DNA of 64,000 nt. Source: Callipepla californica brunnescens. Taxonomy: Eukaryota; Chordata; Aves; Galliformes; Odontophoridae. This document shows, one piece after another, positions 25,632 to 37,200 of this stretch (the first letter of the stretch is position 1; each line of letters opens with the position of its first letter). Below the pieces are notes generated by a model that had not been told where the DNA came from, searched no databases, and worked only from the letters and a program-made list of their open reading frames with translations. The translations under genes and the position numbers were made by a program. The DNA lies in the NCBI GenBank assembly GCA_023055505.1, contig JALIRH010000004.1, forward strand, positions 33,733,502-33,797,501, written 5' to 3'.

Positions 25632-27271
25632 TGCAGTTGAGCATTTGCTGGTGATACTGGAGTGAAATAGTATTCTTTGACCTAATTAGCCCAGCGGAGA
25701 AAGAACCCAAAATTTCCTATGCCACATAATGTCAAAGGAATCCCTGTATGTGCCAAACCCTAAAAAGGGAATTTGGTAAGTAATATCTTTACTAAGTATT
25801 ACTCTTTGTAATGGCAGAAGAAACAACAAGGTATTTGGAGATATTCGGTGTTGCTGAAAATTTCGATTGACAGATACTTTCCTAAATTGAACCTTTCCTT
25901 CCCATTATGTCTTTTTGCTCACACATACAAACAGACCCTTTTGAACATGGGGGAGAAAGCAGGACTAATAGGCTGCTTCTTCAGCTTCCTTCTGCAGGAT
26001 GGTGTGGTAGAGTATCAGAGCTACGGTTAGAAACAGCTTATTTTTGCTCTCTGTATTTCAGTATGGAAAATCTCAGCTTTATGTTACTTGATGTCTGTAT
26101 TCTGAGCCCCTCTATGAGGGAAAATGCAGTTGCTACAGCTTTGTGAGTTGTAAACTTTGCCTTTGATGTAAAACCAAAGAAAGATTATCAATCTTTTTTC
26201 TTGGTTTTACTTTGAGCATGACTTTAATGCATGCCCAGGCTGCTGAGTAAGTGGGAGATGTTTGTAAACTGCTGTCAACTGCAACTAAATATTCCAGGAA
26301 AAAGGAAAAATATGTATATATTTGTCCAACTTCTCACAGTTGCAGCTTTGCTTTATTTTAAGACTCCTCCCAGGGACAGATGTTTGAGTCACACTGAGTG
26401 TTATCAGTAACAGATTAGGGAAAAGAACTGAGTGCTCAAACTGGTGATCTGTCACCTCCAATGGAGGGTGTAAAGATGAATTCTTTCCTGTGATCCTTCC
26501 TTCCAAATGAGAATTACTGTCAGTAGACATTGTAAAGGACTTTCTATCCATAATGCAGAGTGAGCCCAAAGTGCCCAAGGTTTCGGTCAGCAGGCAACAG
26601 AATTGATTGTGACAAATCCAGAACTAGGTTTTCAAGATGATCATGGGGAGATGGGCTGAGGTAGGATCTCACTGTTATGTTGCTGAGGAGTAGTTCAGAC
26701 ATGGGAAGTAGAAAGAGTAAAGAACCCAGAACAGGAGCTTCTTGATGTTCAAGTGATGCTTCAGATTTTGGTTATGTATTCAGATAACTGTCAAAGAAAA
26801 ACAAGAAAAAATGTCTTAACCTGAATCTTTGGCCTTTGCTTAGCATAGTCACATTGCCTCAGCATTTGCATGTTTCTAAGATTTATACTACCTTCCCAAA
26901 TATGTGCTTTACTAGTAGAAGATCATACCTCTATAATCATAGTTCTGTAGAGATGTAAGATCCTCTAATGCAGTGCCCCTTTCCTTCCGTGCATAAATCT
27001 TCTACTTCTGCTACAACCACAGAGTTCAGAAATAGAAAACTTACTTTATGTCCTGCACATTGCTCCACTGCAGGTTTGTTTTCTTCAATAGCTTTCTATG
27101 TTCTTCTGTGTTTTTATTTTGAGTGTCTTCAGTAATGAGATTCCTGTCCTCTCAGAAATGAGGTGTCGTGATCCAGTATTGAGGTTCTGACACAAACATT
27201 AGAAGGAATAAATGATAATGCTGTAGCATTTTCTCACTTCGTGGAAGATTCCCATGCTCTTCAGTACAAAT

Positions 27272-27450
27272 TGTCATGGTTTTATGGTTTTTGTTATCAA
27301 TATTGCACATCATAACATAATGTAGTACACTGGCAGTTAAAGAGTTAATGCTCCAATTCTGTGGATTGTCAATAGTTCTGGGTATACCTGTCCCAGAAGA
27401 GAAGAACTACATATCCCAGAGGACTTTTCACTGTTCTGTTTCTGTTTTAC
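27272..27450 (+). mobile_element. LTR-like repeat, copy 2 (5' fragment)
   Basis: Begins with TGTCATGGTTTTATGGTTTT at 27272 and follows copy 1 (20887 on) collinearly for about 170 bp: CACATCATAACAT, GGCAGTTAAAGAGTTAATGC, then a shared CCCAGAGGACTTTTC-type segment. Beyond about 27450 the similarity fades, so this copy is truncated or highly diverged downstream. It is on the same strand as copy 1, 6.4 kb away, with no internal retroviral coding sequence between them. They are thus better read as two independent insertions than as the two ends of one provirus. Confidence 0.62.
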
Positions 27451-28068
27451 AATCTGGAAGAACTATGAATTCTACCTACATGAATTTGCTTTTGAATAGT
27501 CTCTCTATAAACAGTAAATGGAAAAAAATAATAAAAAAAAAATACCAATAAATAAAATTGCTACCTGTGTACAACAAAAAACTATACATATAATGTATAA
27601 CATTTCATACAGCATTGTCTTTTTTTTTTTTTTGTATTCGTGACTTTGTTCATTCTCAGTCTGAATCATTTTTTTCTGAATCAAGGGACAGTTTTTCATG
27701 ATGCTCATATTATATATTCATTTTAATGAAGAATAAGCTATTAGACAGTCTCAGTAGGATTCTAAGTTAAATGAACATGAAATATGTACTGACTCTGGTT
27801 GCCTTAAAATCTGGACTAACACTTTCCTGTAAAGCTGTGTTCTGGCAGTAGATATTTTTAATTTGTGGATGATTCTCGTAAAACTTAATGAACAGTGTTT
27901 TCTATGTCATCACGACACAGACCATTATGGCTGCTTTACTAAAGAGCAAAATACAAATGCAAAATACAGCAAATTACAGGATATAGTCTGCAGGGGAATT
28001 AAAAATACATAATTTCCAATAAGAATATATGCTGAACTCCTGAAGTTCTCATGTTTTGCTTGTGCCAT

Positions 28069-28096
28069 ATCACATATATTTACATATATATGTGAT
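28069..28096. repeat. perfect AT-rich inverted repeat (hairpin)
   Basis: ATCACATATAT at 28069-28079 is matched by its exact reverse complement ATATATGTGAT at 28086-28096 across a 6-base loop. An 11-bp perfect stem could extrude in supercoiled DNA. It may also be just a TA microsatellite with palindromic flanks. Confidence 0.85.
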
Positions 28097-28445
28097 AATA
28101 AATAATTTGGAGGCTGCAGGATATTTTCTCTTGGGATTCCCTCCTTTAGTCCACTCTCCCAGGGAAATCCCGGGGAAAATCTGAGTGAGAAAGGATTTCC
28201 ACATCACAAATACTGTTCCCCCACCAACACTGCAACCACTGTCTGTACTTGTCTTTTACCATAGTGCCTTAAGACCTTTGATTCTGTAGGAGACCCAGCT
28301 TCTTTTTCTTTGCTGACCATAGAGGTATGTGATAGTTACATGGATCTGAAGCTTCCAACTGCTCCGTTTCTGGTGTTCTCTGTCAAGACATATGATAAGC
28401 ACTCAAAAGAATCTTGGCTTTTGGTATCTATATTGAATCTGACAG

Positions 28446-28492
28446 AAAAAAATAAATAAATAAAGAAAGAAAGAAAGAAAAAGGAGAGAGAA
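28446..28492. repeat. (AAAT)n-(AAAG)n microsatellite
   Basis: Three to four AAAT units pass into four AAAG units and then a GAGAG stretch. A purine-only strand of more than 30 bases. Confidence 0.9.
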
Positions 28493-28974
28493 AGCAAGTA
28501 GAAGAGCTCAGGTTATTTTTGGAATAAAAATATTTGCTTTGTAGTTGGATACTTGGTTACTAAGTGAGTCTAGTTTTACAGCTAGAGCTATATAAAAATA
28601 GATTCAATTAAAAAAATGTGGAAAAACATAAAGTTACTGCAAATGTTTGGCTTTCTTAATAAAAGTGAGAAATTTGCAGTGACCAGGATGGTACCATTGT
28701 GTATAAAGATTTTGCTGGTAGTCAGTTGAAATGATGACATTCATGATTCACTCTGGGCTTTTCTAGTCATCAATAATACCCATATCCAACTCATTTCAGT
28801 AAAACCTTTATACCATATCTCACCATATTTTGTTTTCCTTTCATATTTAAATAACAAACTGTGCACCTAAAATATTCTGTGAATTTCTCCATCTGGACCC
28901 TGTTACAAGAGTAGGTGAAAATGATTCACTGTCTTCAAGGGTTTCATAATGCTCTGAAGTAAGGAGATGCAATC

Positions 28975-29060
28975 CATCCCAATTTCACAGATAAAGACTG
29001 GTGCCATAGGGGTATAGTGACTTTCCAATTGTCATGTCAGGGGAAGATCTCCTGTGTGTT
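28975..29060 (-). mobile_element. MIR-type SINE relic
   Basis: CCCAATTTCACAGATAAAGA at 28978-28997, then CCATAGGGGTATAGTGACTT and TCCAATTGTCATGTCAGGGG, correspond in antisense to the MIR core, where the consensus reads roughly 'CCCATTTTACAGATGAGGAAACTGAGGCACAGAGAGGTTAAGTGACTTGCCCAAGGTCAC'. Order and spacing are preserved over about 80 bp. The relic lies on the minus strand. Confidence 0.6.
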
Positions 29061-32000
29061 GGGTAGGTAGCCAAACTGTGAGGCATCCCTCAGCTCAATG
29101 CAGTTGATATCTTAGATGAACACTTTTGATGCACCTGGACATGCTTCAGTCCTGTTTCTGCTGGGTACATCTGTAACGTTTGGCTATCTTGCAGGCACTT
29201 TGCCTCTGTGCACATCTGGAAAGACAGCAGGTATGGAAGCATAACCATTGTGAATTTCTGGAGCTGTTATCAATCAACAGTCAAGGTTGTGCTTTATAAT
29301 ATCCTTGCAGAACTGAGCTGGATTACCAGCAGTAGCTGCTGCAGACTTAAAGAGCTCTGGTTAATGGAAACCTGCCATAAGCTGTGCTGTCAGTGGGTAG
29401 AAAAGGTCAGCTGTGTATTCTGCTGGAGAAAGAAAATTATGGTAAAGGTCAGAAGGATTAAGACATTTTCAATCTGCCTCAATCTGCCAGTTCTTCTGCT
29501 GCTTTTCTGTAGCGTATGTTTTATGGAGTGCAGTTCCTAATTAGAGAGCTGAGAAAACCAACAATGAAAACTCTTCTCCAAGTTTTATCTATAGCCCTTT
29601 AAGATGGGATTAAGTTAAAGAAGGCAAGCAGATTTTTAATAGTGCTGCCCTACCTGAAAAATAAGTTACGGATCTTGGTGTGCTTTCAGTAATCTAAGTG
29701 ATGTTAATCTGAAGTAAAATACACTTTGTTATTGAACACATCTCTTTCTAATTAATACTGATATCACAACACTGGCTTTATTCTGAAGTCTGCTGTGGGC
29801 TTCTTTTGAGATTTATTCTTAGATTTATTCTTCTTTCTTTTAACTTCATAAGATATGCTGTTTTTTAGCAAATGTGTATCTTTCATAAATGCAAGGAGAC
29901 ACCATGTTGACTAACAGAATGCTCTGATGTATCGAATCATTGCATATTTCTAGAGGCTCTCAAAGAAACTGCATATTGAAATGCAAGGAAATTTCTGGTT
30001 TTCTGTACACAACCAGCTTCTGGAACTTACTGCTGTGCAGTGTTGTGGAGGTTAAAAATCTCATTTTAGAGTTTTTCTCTGGAATACAGCTTATAAGTAA
30101 TAAGCAGTCTCTCAATAATGAAAGTTGGTTAGAAAACCTTTTAAGAAATACAAACTTCAATGCTTTAAAATAAAGTCATCAAGTAAGGAGGAAATATATG
30201 TAGGCCAGATATTCAGTAACTACCTACTAAAAGTATTCTTGTACTGAAGCATCTGTTACTAGTAACTCCAAAGCACATTCTTGGTAATAGAGCTAACAGC
30301 TAAATGTCTGTTCACTCTTTTCTTCTCCTATCTGCTTACCAGAAAATGCACTTTCCCCGTGGCATAAGCCATGAGGCAAATTTGAACACTAGTGAATCAT
30401 ATTCCACCCAAAGCTCAACCAAAATTTCAAAACACTTGTTTTCAATATTCACTAGCTTTGATATAACAATTGTCTGTGCATCTGTTGGAATTTATATTAG
30501 AAGCGTCTTTTTTGTCTTTTTTTTTTTAAATAATGCAATTACTGACTAATGGAGGAAATGATAAGTATCTGTTCTTTACTGTAGGTCTTTCTCTCTGTGA
30601 AGAGAGAGTAACCACTCTGAAGTGCAGTAAAAAGGGTAACCACTCTGAAGCGCAGCAGAAAGGGTAGAGTGTTTATCAGGATTAACGGGGTTGCACTGAA
30701 GAGCATAAATCCACTGTGACTGAGTCTGCTGCAAGCCCCTGGCTCTCCTAGCAGCTGAAGATACCTGCAGCAGCACAGGGCAAATGATAAGAGCTAAAGA
30801 AAAGTGAAAAGAAGCTTTGTAAACATGAAGTTGATGATGTAGTACTTAGGGACCAGAAAAAGCATTTCCTAATGAGAAAAATATTTTGCTTATTACTATA
30901 TAACCAACTCCTACGATTCTGTGATATAAAGATTGAAGTATATATGACAGAGGAATCTTGAGCATTTGTTCCTAATGGTTTTCTGTGGTCCCCAATAACA
31001 CCTACTGCTTCTGACATTGTCTTTTCTTGTAGTTCTTATGCAAATTTAACTGGAATGGTTTGGTTTTTTTGTTTGTTTTGTTTTGTTTTCTGTGAGGAAG
31101 TCTTCAAGACTGAGTCCAGATTTTGAGTATAAACACTTACTCTGAAATACAGCATTGCTGTGTGAATAGCTACATCATGGGAACTTGTGCCATGCAGAAC
31201 TACTAAACCTCACAGGCAGTTTTATCCTTCAACATTGCAAGACCCAAAATATGAATCCTTTCTCAATGGTGGATAGAACCCCTTCAGCAGTGTCTAGCTG
31301 TCCATGCTCTCGTTTTTAGCTGTTCTGTCTTCATCTCAGAGGAAGGAGAAGGTAACTGGGTCCCTGTAACTTATGCAGTTCTTGTTCTGGCACAACCAAT
31401 AACTGGCAGTAGCCAGCGCGATAGGATTTACTGACTTACAGCTAAAAGCTTTGTTTGCACTTTTGCTTCTCTTGCACTGACTGCTTTGACCATCTTCCTC
31501 TGGATTTCCTTGAGTGCAGTCCATTTGAGTGGCTGCTGAGATATCAGCCTCCTGTTTCCCTTTGTACCCATCATGCTTTCTTCACATTTTTTTTCTGAAC
31601 CATCGATCGTTTCATGCTCAAATCATATCTCTTGTCATCCAGAGCTCTGCAAAATTCTTTCTTCCTTTGATTTCTTCATAAGTGCTTCCTGTGATTCCTG
31701 TCCATCTCTTGTCAGACTATCAGATTCCAGGATCATACTTTTCTTTCTTTTTAACTCTTTTGTTGTTGTTACTGCTTTAGCAGACATTTTGTGTGAATGT
31801 CATGTCTTGACCTGTCTTATTTTTGTGTCTAAGCACCACCTTCATCTCATTCAGACATTCCTTGGCAGGATCTTTCCATCATGCTGGAAAGAGATCTGTA
31901 GCAACATATGTGAAGGGGGAATTTTCTGGACAAAAAAAAAAAAAACAACAAAAAAACCCAGAGAGATTAGAGCTCAATTAACTTGCCGTGTATTATACTT

Positions 32001-33989
32001 TGGGAAGATATTTCTAGTTCATGAGTCATTGGGCTATGTAGCAGATGAAAAAGAGTTTTTTTCTATAAAGAGCTCAGTTAGACCACCTTTGCACTAGGGT
32101 ATTTTTGGCTCACATGACCTAAGGCTAAATTTGCATGGTTGTCTGCTGACAAACAAGTATTTGAAATTGCTTTACATCTGGCCATGTTAGTGAGTAAACA
32201 GGGTGGTCTAGAAGCCATATAACCAGTCCTGTGCTTGAACAAATAATCTTAGCCTCTCAGCAGCTCCTCAGTGTCTTGAAAGAGTTTGAAGACAGTGAGT
32301 AAGCAATCTCTGCTTTGCATTTAAGAATGACGTAGACATATGCTTACAACACAGATAGCACTATTGAAAATATTAGCAATTTAAGGGAGCAGCTCCATCA
32401 GAAGAATTGGGCTTCTCCAAATAGAGTTGGTGGGGCAGAAGGAGTAACTAAAGCCCACAAAGGGCTATGATGCCTGGTAGGTAGGAGTCATACCTGAATA
32501 TTATATAGAGGGTTAAGCTGGATTATGCTTATAGTTGTGGGTGATGTGGTACGTGTTTTTTTCTCCTAGAAATGGTGTTGAAATAATATATATTTAAATG
32601 TCTTGGCCAGTTTGGACTTATTTTCTTTGTTAATTTACCCTTGCTGTGTCTTTGTGAAGAGATGTTTTTCTTTATTTGCTGCTATAAAGTCTTGGATGAT
32701 GTTTTGTGTGTGCCATTAAACAATGGTTTTACCTGTACCAGAAGTGGTTGTAATTTATAGCTCAACAAAGGAATTTGTGATCAGATTCTTATTTGCTTAA
32801 AGTATTGACAGCTTTTTTTTTTTTATTTAATGGAATACCACTGTTTCAGGATGTCTGAGAATTTGACCCTTTGTAGGCATATAGACAAGTTACGTTAAAA
32901 AGCTAAAGAATTGTAAGGCATGAGGAACCATTTGTATGAAAGAAGCTACAAAGGTATGATTGCTTTCATTGCTATTTTAGTAAGATGTTGCCAGATATGA
33001 TGATCGCAGTCAAGATCATTTTCTGTGCTTCCAGTTTGCCTACTCATTAGTGTGCTTTCAGCTGAGTGGGATAGTATAGTTGTGTACAGGTGCAGTTTGT
33101 AGAATATGTTGTCTTAACTAGTTCGTAAGTGCTGAAGCTACTGGATGCTGCGATTACTTAAAAATATTTCTGAGGTATGGAGAAAGTACTGCGAAGACCT
33201 CATTTCATGCCAACAGTTTTGTTAGAATACGCCATGGAGTTAGTGCCATGATCTGACATTCAGAGGAAACGAAGTTTCATTAATGCCATGAAAATAATAA
33301 ACTTCTTCGTATTTGCTGTTTTCAGTGATGAATGTTTCCTTAACATGCTTTTCTCTTCAAATGTTGAGGTATACTTTTGTTCTGCTTTGACCATACGTAG
33401 AACAGGGAGAAACATTTGCCCTGACAGAACTCTAGCATGCCCAACTGCTATTTAACCTTCCCTAAGCTAAAGAATCCAACGTGAGTTTCAAAAGACTTTT
33501 CTGAATTCTATTTTGTAACACTCGTGAAAACAAGTATACCTTGTTTACATGTTTAGTAAATGTGATTGGTGTTGGTAAAGTATAGAGACTGCTTCCCTTT
33601 TGTTGCACAAATACATACACTGAAATAAGTGGGCATGGATGATCGCTTTGTTACTGGGGAAGCTCTTATTTAATTTGGCTAGTGCAGCCTTGCATTGATT
33701 CCATTCTTTCTCCTTGTGGGTCTAGAGATTGAGAATAGAGAAAGAGAATGTGGGCCAGGACAGCTGCTGCAATGGTTTGGTGGCCCCTTTGTCAATCTCA
33801 GTAATTTTCTGCCTTAAAAGACACCTGGAAGTTGGCCAAGAAGAGCAGTAGCTACTTTTGTGATCCAGCCCTGAGCTGGTCAGTACACTTTTCAGCTGCA
33901 ACTGAAAATCTGGGGCAATTAGTACAGTACACTTCTGAGAATTTCATCTTTTTGTGATGGGCTATAATAGGTCTTGTGTGGGTAATAAT
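29061..33989. other. anonymous sequence, no gene seen
   Basis: Includes the longest open frame of the window, 31573-32097 plus (174 codons). That frame is rich in Ser, Phe, Leu and Cys, runs through an A14 homopolymer (Lys-rich stretch), and has no domain I recognise, so it is treated as chance. The 28-bp duplication at 30609-30664 is listed separately. Confidence 0.5.
30609..30664. repeat. two-copy tandem duplication of 28 bp
   Basis: The unit starting TAACCACTCTGAAG occurs at 30609-30636 and 30637-30664 head to tail, with three differences, all transitions (T/C, T/C and A/G at unit positions 15, 20 and 22). The full units abut with no spacer. It is flanked on the left by GAGAGAGAG. A minisatellite seed; a regulatory role is not implied. 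Confidence 0.92.
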
Positions 33990-34205
33990 ACTTTATAGTC
34001 AAGAATTTAGATGCCTAAACTTAGATGCTTGAAAACAGATTCAAGAGCCTAAAGATGTGGCCTGATTTTCAAGTTCTGAACATCATACTGCTCTTGGCAA
34101 TTTCAGCACTTCTGAGAATGAGGCCACTTTTGTAGAAGCTTAAATATGGATTTTGGAAAGCCTAACTTTGGACATCTATTTTTGCAAATCTTGTCCTATA
34201 TTTGT
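33990..34205. repeat. ancient palindromic amniote repeat
   Basis: The block opens with TTAGATGCCTAAACTTAGAT, passes through GTGGCCTGATTTTCAAGTTC, and later, in inverted form, CAGCACTTCTGAGAATGAGG followed by CCACTTTTG, then TTAAATATGGATTTTGGAAA and CCTAACTTTGGACATCTATT. GGCCTGATTTTCA and its inverse 'TGAAAATCAGGCC', with TTAGG-CACCTAAA borders, form a repeat I know from turtle and bird genomes. I cannot name the family reliably. The copy is worn but the order of segments is intact. It would be a nonautonomous element with no coding content. Confidence 0.55.
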
Positions 34206-37200
34206 GAAGAAAACCATGAAAAGATTCCTGTTAAGCTCTTTTTGTGCAGGTGCGCGTACAGATACGTATGTGCGTGCGTGAGCAGTTGGCACCATGAGCA
34301 GGTTCTCATTGCTAGTCCTATATGGCTGTGCTGGATATTAGCTCAACCTACCCTCAAAGCTCCCTTCTTTCTCCAAAGCAGTCAGCAGCTGTGATTCTGG
34401 GCAGCCTTTGTGCTTCTAGTTTTGAATGGATGTGATACTAGTGCTTTTTGCACATATCTTGTGTCTGTGGATAAGTGATGAGAGAATTAAAGCTGGGAAA
34501 TGGGAATGTCATTGTTGTAAGTGTTTGTTAGATTTTGTTTAAGTAGTGTTAAGAATCTTGCTTGCAAAGTCCATTGAACACCCAAATCATTTGCTAGCTC
34601 TTTACTTAATGTACTGCCATGAGGAAATCATTTTGCTCAAACAGTTCTCCTATCTCAGGACAGCAAGTCTAAATGAAGAAAATAGGATGGAATTACGTTT
34701 AAACTCCAATCCCCTCCCTGAAGTGTTACACTAAGAATCCTATGACTTTTGAGAAGCTGATTTATTTAAGTGGGAGCTGTATCCTGGGATGAACTTGGAG
34801 AGAGAAAATAAGGGTTCCTCTCTCTTTCTGATCTGCATCTGGCAAAACCTTACTGATATTTTGAGACTGTGTGTTTTGGTTCAGTTGCTATCAGAATGGT
34901 TCTGAGTGCTCATACTAAATGTGGGTCAAATTGTCAAAATCTTTCTGAGATTTAAAAATCATACTTATTTTCTTTTTAAATTCCCTTACTTCTGGAAGCA
35001 GTCTTTCCAGCAATTTGCATTTAAAAGAAGTAGATGGCAAAGCTTCTGCGACATCAATTTCCTTCTGAAATAGAAACTACTGTGATTTTTCCAATGCAGG
35101 GGACTGTCTGTAACCCTAGAAGATACACACAATTTTTAACAAGGCAGAATTTTTTTGGGGCCTGGGGTGCTCCCTGATGGCCTTAACTCTGCAAGTAGCT
35201 AAGTGCTTGTAATGTCATGGGAGTAGCCTCCTCCTTTTCTCATCCCCACAGCTTTTCTTAGAAGCCAGGGGTTTTACCAAGTAGAACTCTCCTGCTTTCT
35301 TACACGCATGTGTATTAATAAGTTTATAACATCTATAGAGCTCTTGATTTAAATATATATTTTATACACACACAGAATATAAATAGGCATGTGTGTAGCA
35401 AAATGACCTATAAGCATGGTTTCTCTGTATGTTGTACCTCTGTCATTAAACACTCCAGCGTAACTGTTCCTATTACTACTTGAGCTCTGAACATTTTCAT
35501 TCTTGTTGCTGACTCTGTTGTTGCAAACCTTTCACTTGAGGAAGAGAAGTGTGTGTCTGCACCAATATGCAGTACTTGTGTTTAGACTGAGCTTTTCAAG
35601 TTTGCCTGCATCATCATTTTCCCCTTTGGTGGGGGAGTGTCTTAGATTCCTTCCGTTTGCTTGAGGTTCTGACATCGCATCCTCTTAAATCAAGCTTGAA
35701 GGGAAATTGATTGAAAAGAAAACACCATTATGGGAAAACAATTTATTCCCTTCCTCTTGACAGAAGGCAGAGTTTTGTCTATATTATAGAATAAATATTA
35801 GCTGGCTGTTTGCTTTAAGAAGTGGAAGCCACTCATTCCCCTGTGATGGCTTTGATCATTATTTGAAATGGAATTTTTCTCCCTCTCTGTACAGTCATTT
35901 TCTGTTAGGTTTGCATAAGCATAAGATTTCCCATGACCTGCCCAGTACCCAATTTTTTTCCTCTCTTGTATATGCCTGTATGTATGAACCATACCTACAC
36001 AGAGAAACTATTTTGCAGGCAGGTTATTGTTGTTTGATTCTTCTTTATTTCTCCATAATCCTGATCCAGCAGTCTGTACTGCAGTGTGGTGCCAGAAGAA
36101 ATGTAAATGTGCTCCTTTTTATCCTTTAGTTTGTCTCCTGGAGCAGTCCTCTTTGAGTAGACAATGTCCAAAACCATTACTTTTCCTGAGACTTGATCAC
36201 TTTCAAGTCTCTAGGGCATTTCTCTGAAGATTTATATGCCTAGGACCCTATGCTGAGACTTTTAGGCGTTACTGAAGATATCCTTCATCAGAGGGCAGGC
36301 AGCTCAGAAATTGTGATACCATTGAAATAAATGCTCTGGGTTCCAACTGTGCTGCTGGTCAAGGCTAGCAATTGTGGTGGCTTTGTGTTTCATCAGTGAT
36401 TGCCTGATCCCTCATATGGGACTTCAGAGGCTGCATGCTACCACAGCTTGGGTATGACAGAAGAATTATCTTAAGATTGTACATCTCTACTATTTTGCTA
36501 ATGAAGGCCCCTTGTAATCACATCAAGAGCCCTAGAAAGGAAATCACAAAATGAAAAAGTACATTTCACTCTAATCAGGCCCCTACTTTGCCTGTGGGGT
36601 AGGTGGCTTAGTCGATCTCATGTCCAGAGATGTGGAAAAGGGAAGTGCCCTGGGGAGGCTTGGGGTAGATGGAGAGGCTGGGCAATGTGCCTGGGAAAGA
36701 GAGATCTCCTTGAGGAGGCAGTAGAGATGGCAACAAGACTTCTCTGCCAGGGTCAGGAGAAAGAAGTTCAGAGTACCAGACAGAAAAGCCAGGCACCCTT
36801 TCTTTTAGGATGGGGCAGTGATTTGCTACCTTTCAGGCTGTTGCTATTGCAGATTTATAAAAAGATGCAGCTGTATAGGACAGATATACTGAGGGAACTT
36901 TGAAATATTTGTCATTTAGAGAGAAAACATTAGCAATATCTGCTGCCTGGCCTGAGAAAGTTCTTATGGGTCTACTATACTCAGAGTCCAAACAGATCTC
37001 ACAATGCTGAATGCAAGTCTAATGCATTTTCTTTCTCTTTGTCTGAGCAGTGACTATTTGGTAGGCTGTGTATTCTGGAGTGTTTCTGCTGGGTGGCTCT
37101 GCTGTAATTCTCCTCAGTGTTTGCAGAGTATCATTGGTAATTTCTATGTAAATTTGCTCAGGGTGGCAATTTAGCAGCTTTTCTGTTGACAAATGAAGGC

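Larger units (their letters stand above)
21431..27271. other. anonymous sequence with microsatellites, no gene seen
   Basis: Nearly 6 kb with no recognised exon, RNA gene or interspersed repeat. It contains simple repeats at 22046-22068, 23248-23275 and 25603-25631, listed separately. The open frames (up to 101 codons) are scattered over both strands and show no domain. The part 21431-21602 may still belong to the preceding LTR-like repeat. Confidence 0.5.
27451..28974. other. anonymous AT-rich sequence, no gene seen
   Basis: Contains an AT-rich hairpin at 28069-28096 and a purine-rich microsatellite at 28446-28492, both listed separately. Nothing else is recognised. Confidence 0.5.

Noticed and set aside
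20887..27450. Reading the two LTR-like copies as the ends of one provirus.
   Set aside because: No retroviral frames lie between them, and copy 2 is only a short 5' fragment.
31573..32097. Longest open frame, 174 codons on the plus strand.
   Set aside because: Composition is Ser/Phe/Leu/Cys-rich, it passes through a 14-A homopolymer, and it shows no domain, family resemblance or exon context. It is consistent with chance.
36608..36903. GC-richer patch with open frames on both strands.
   Set aside because: Neither translation is recognisable and no exon borders are evident.
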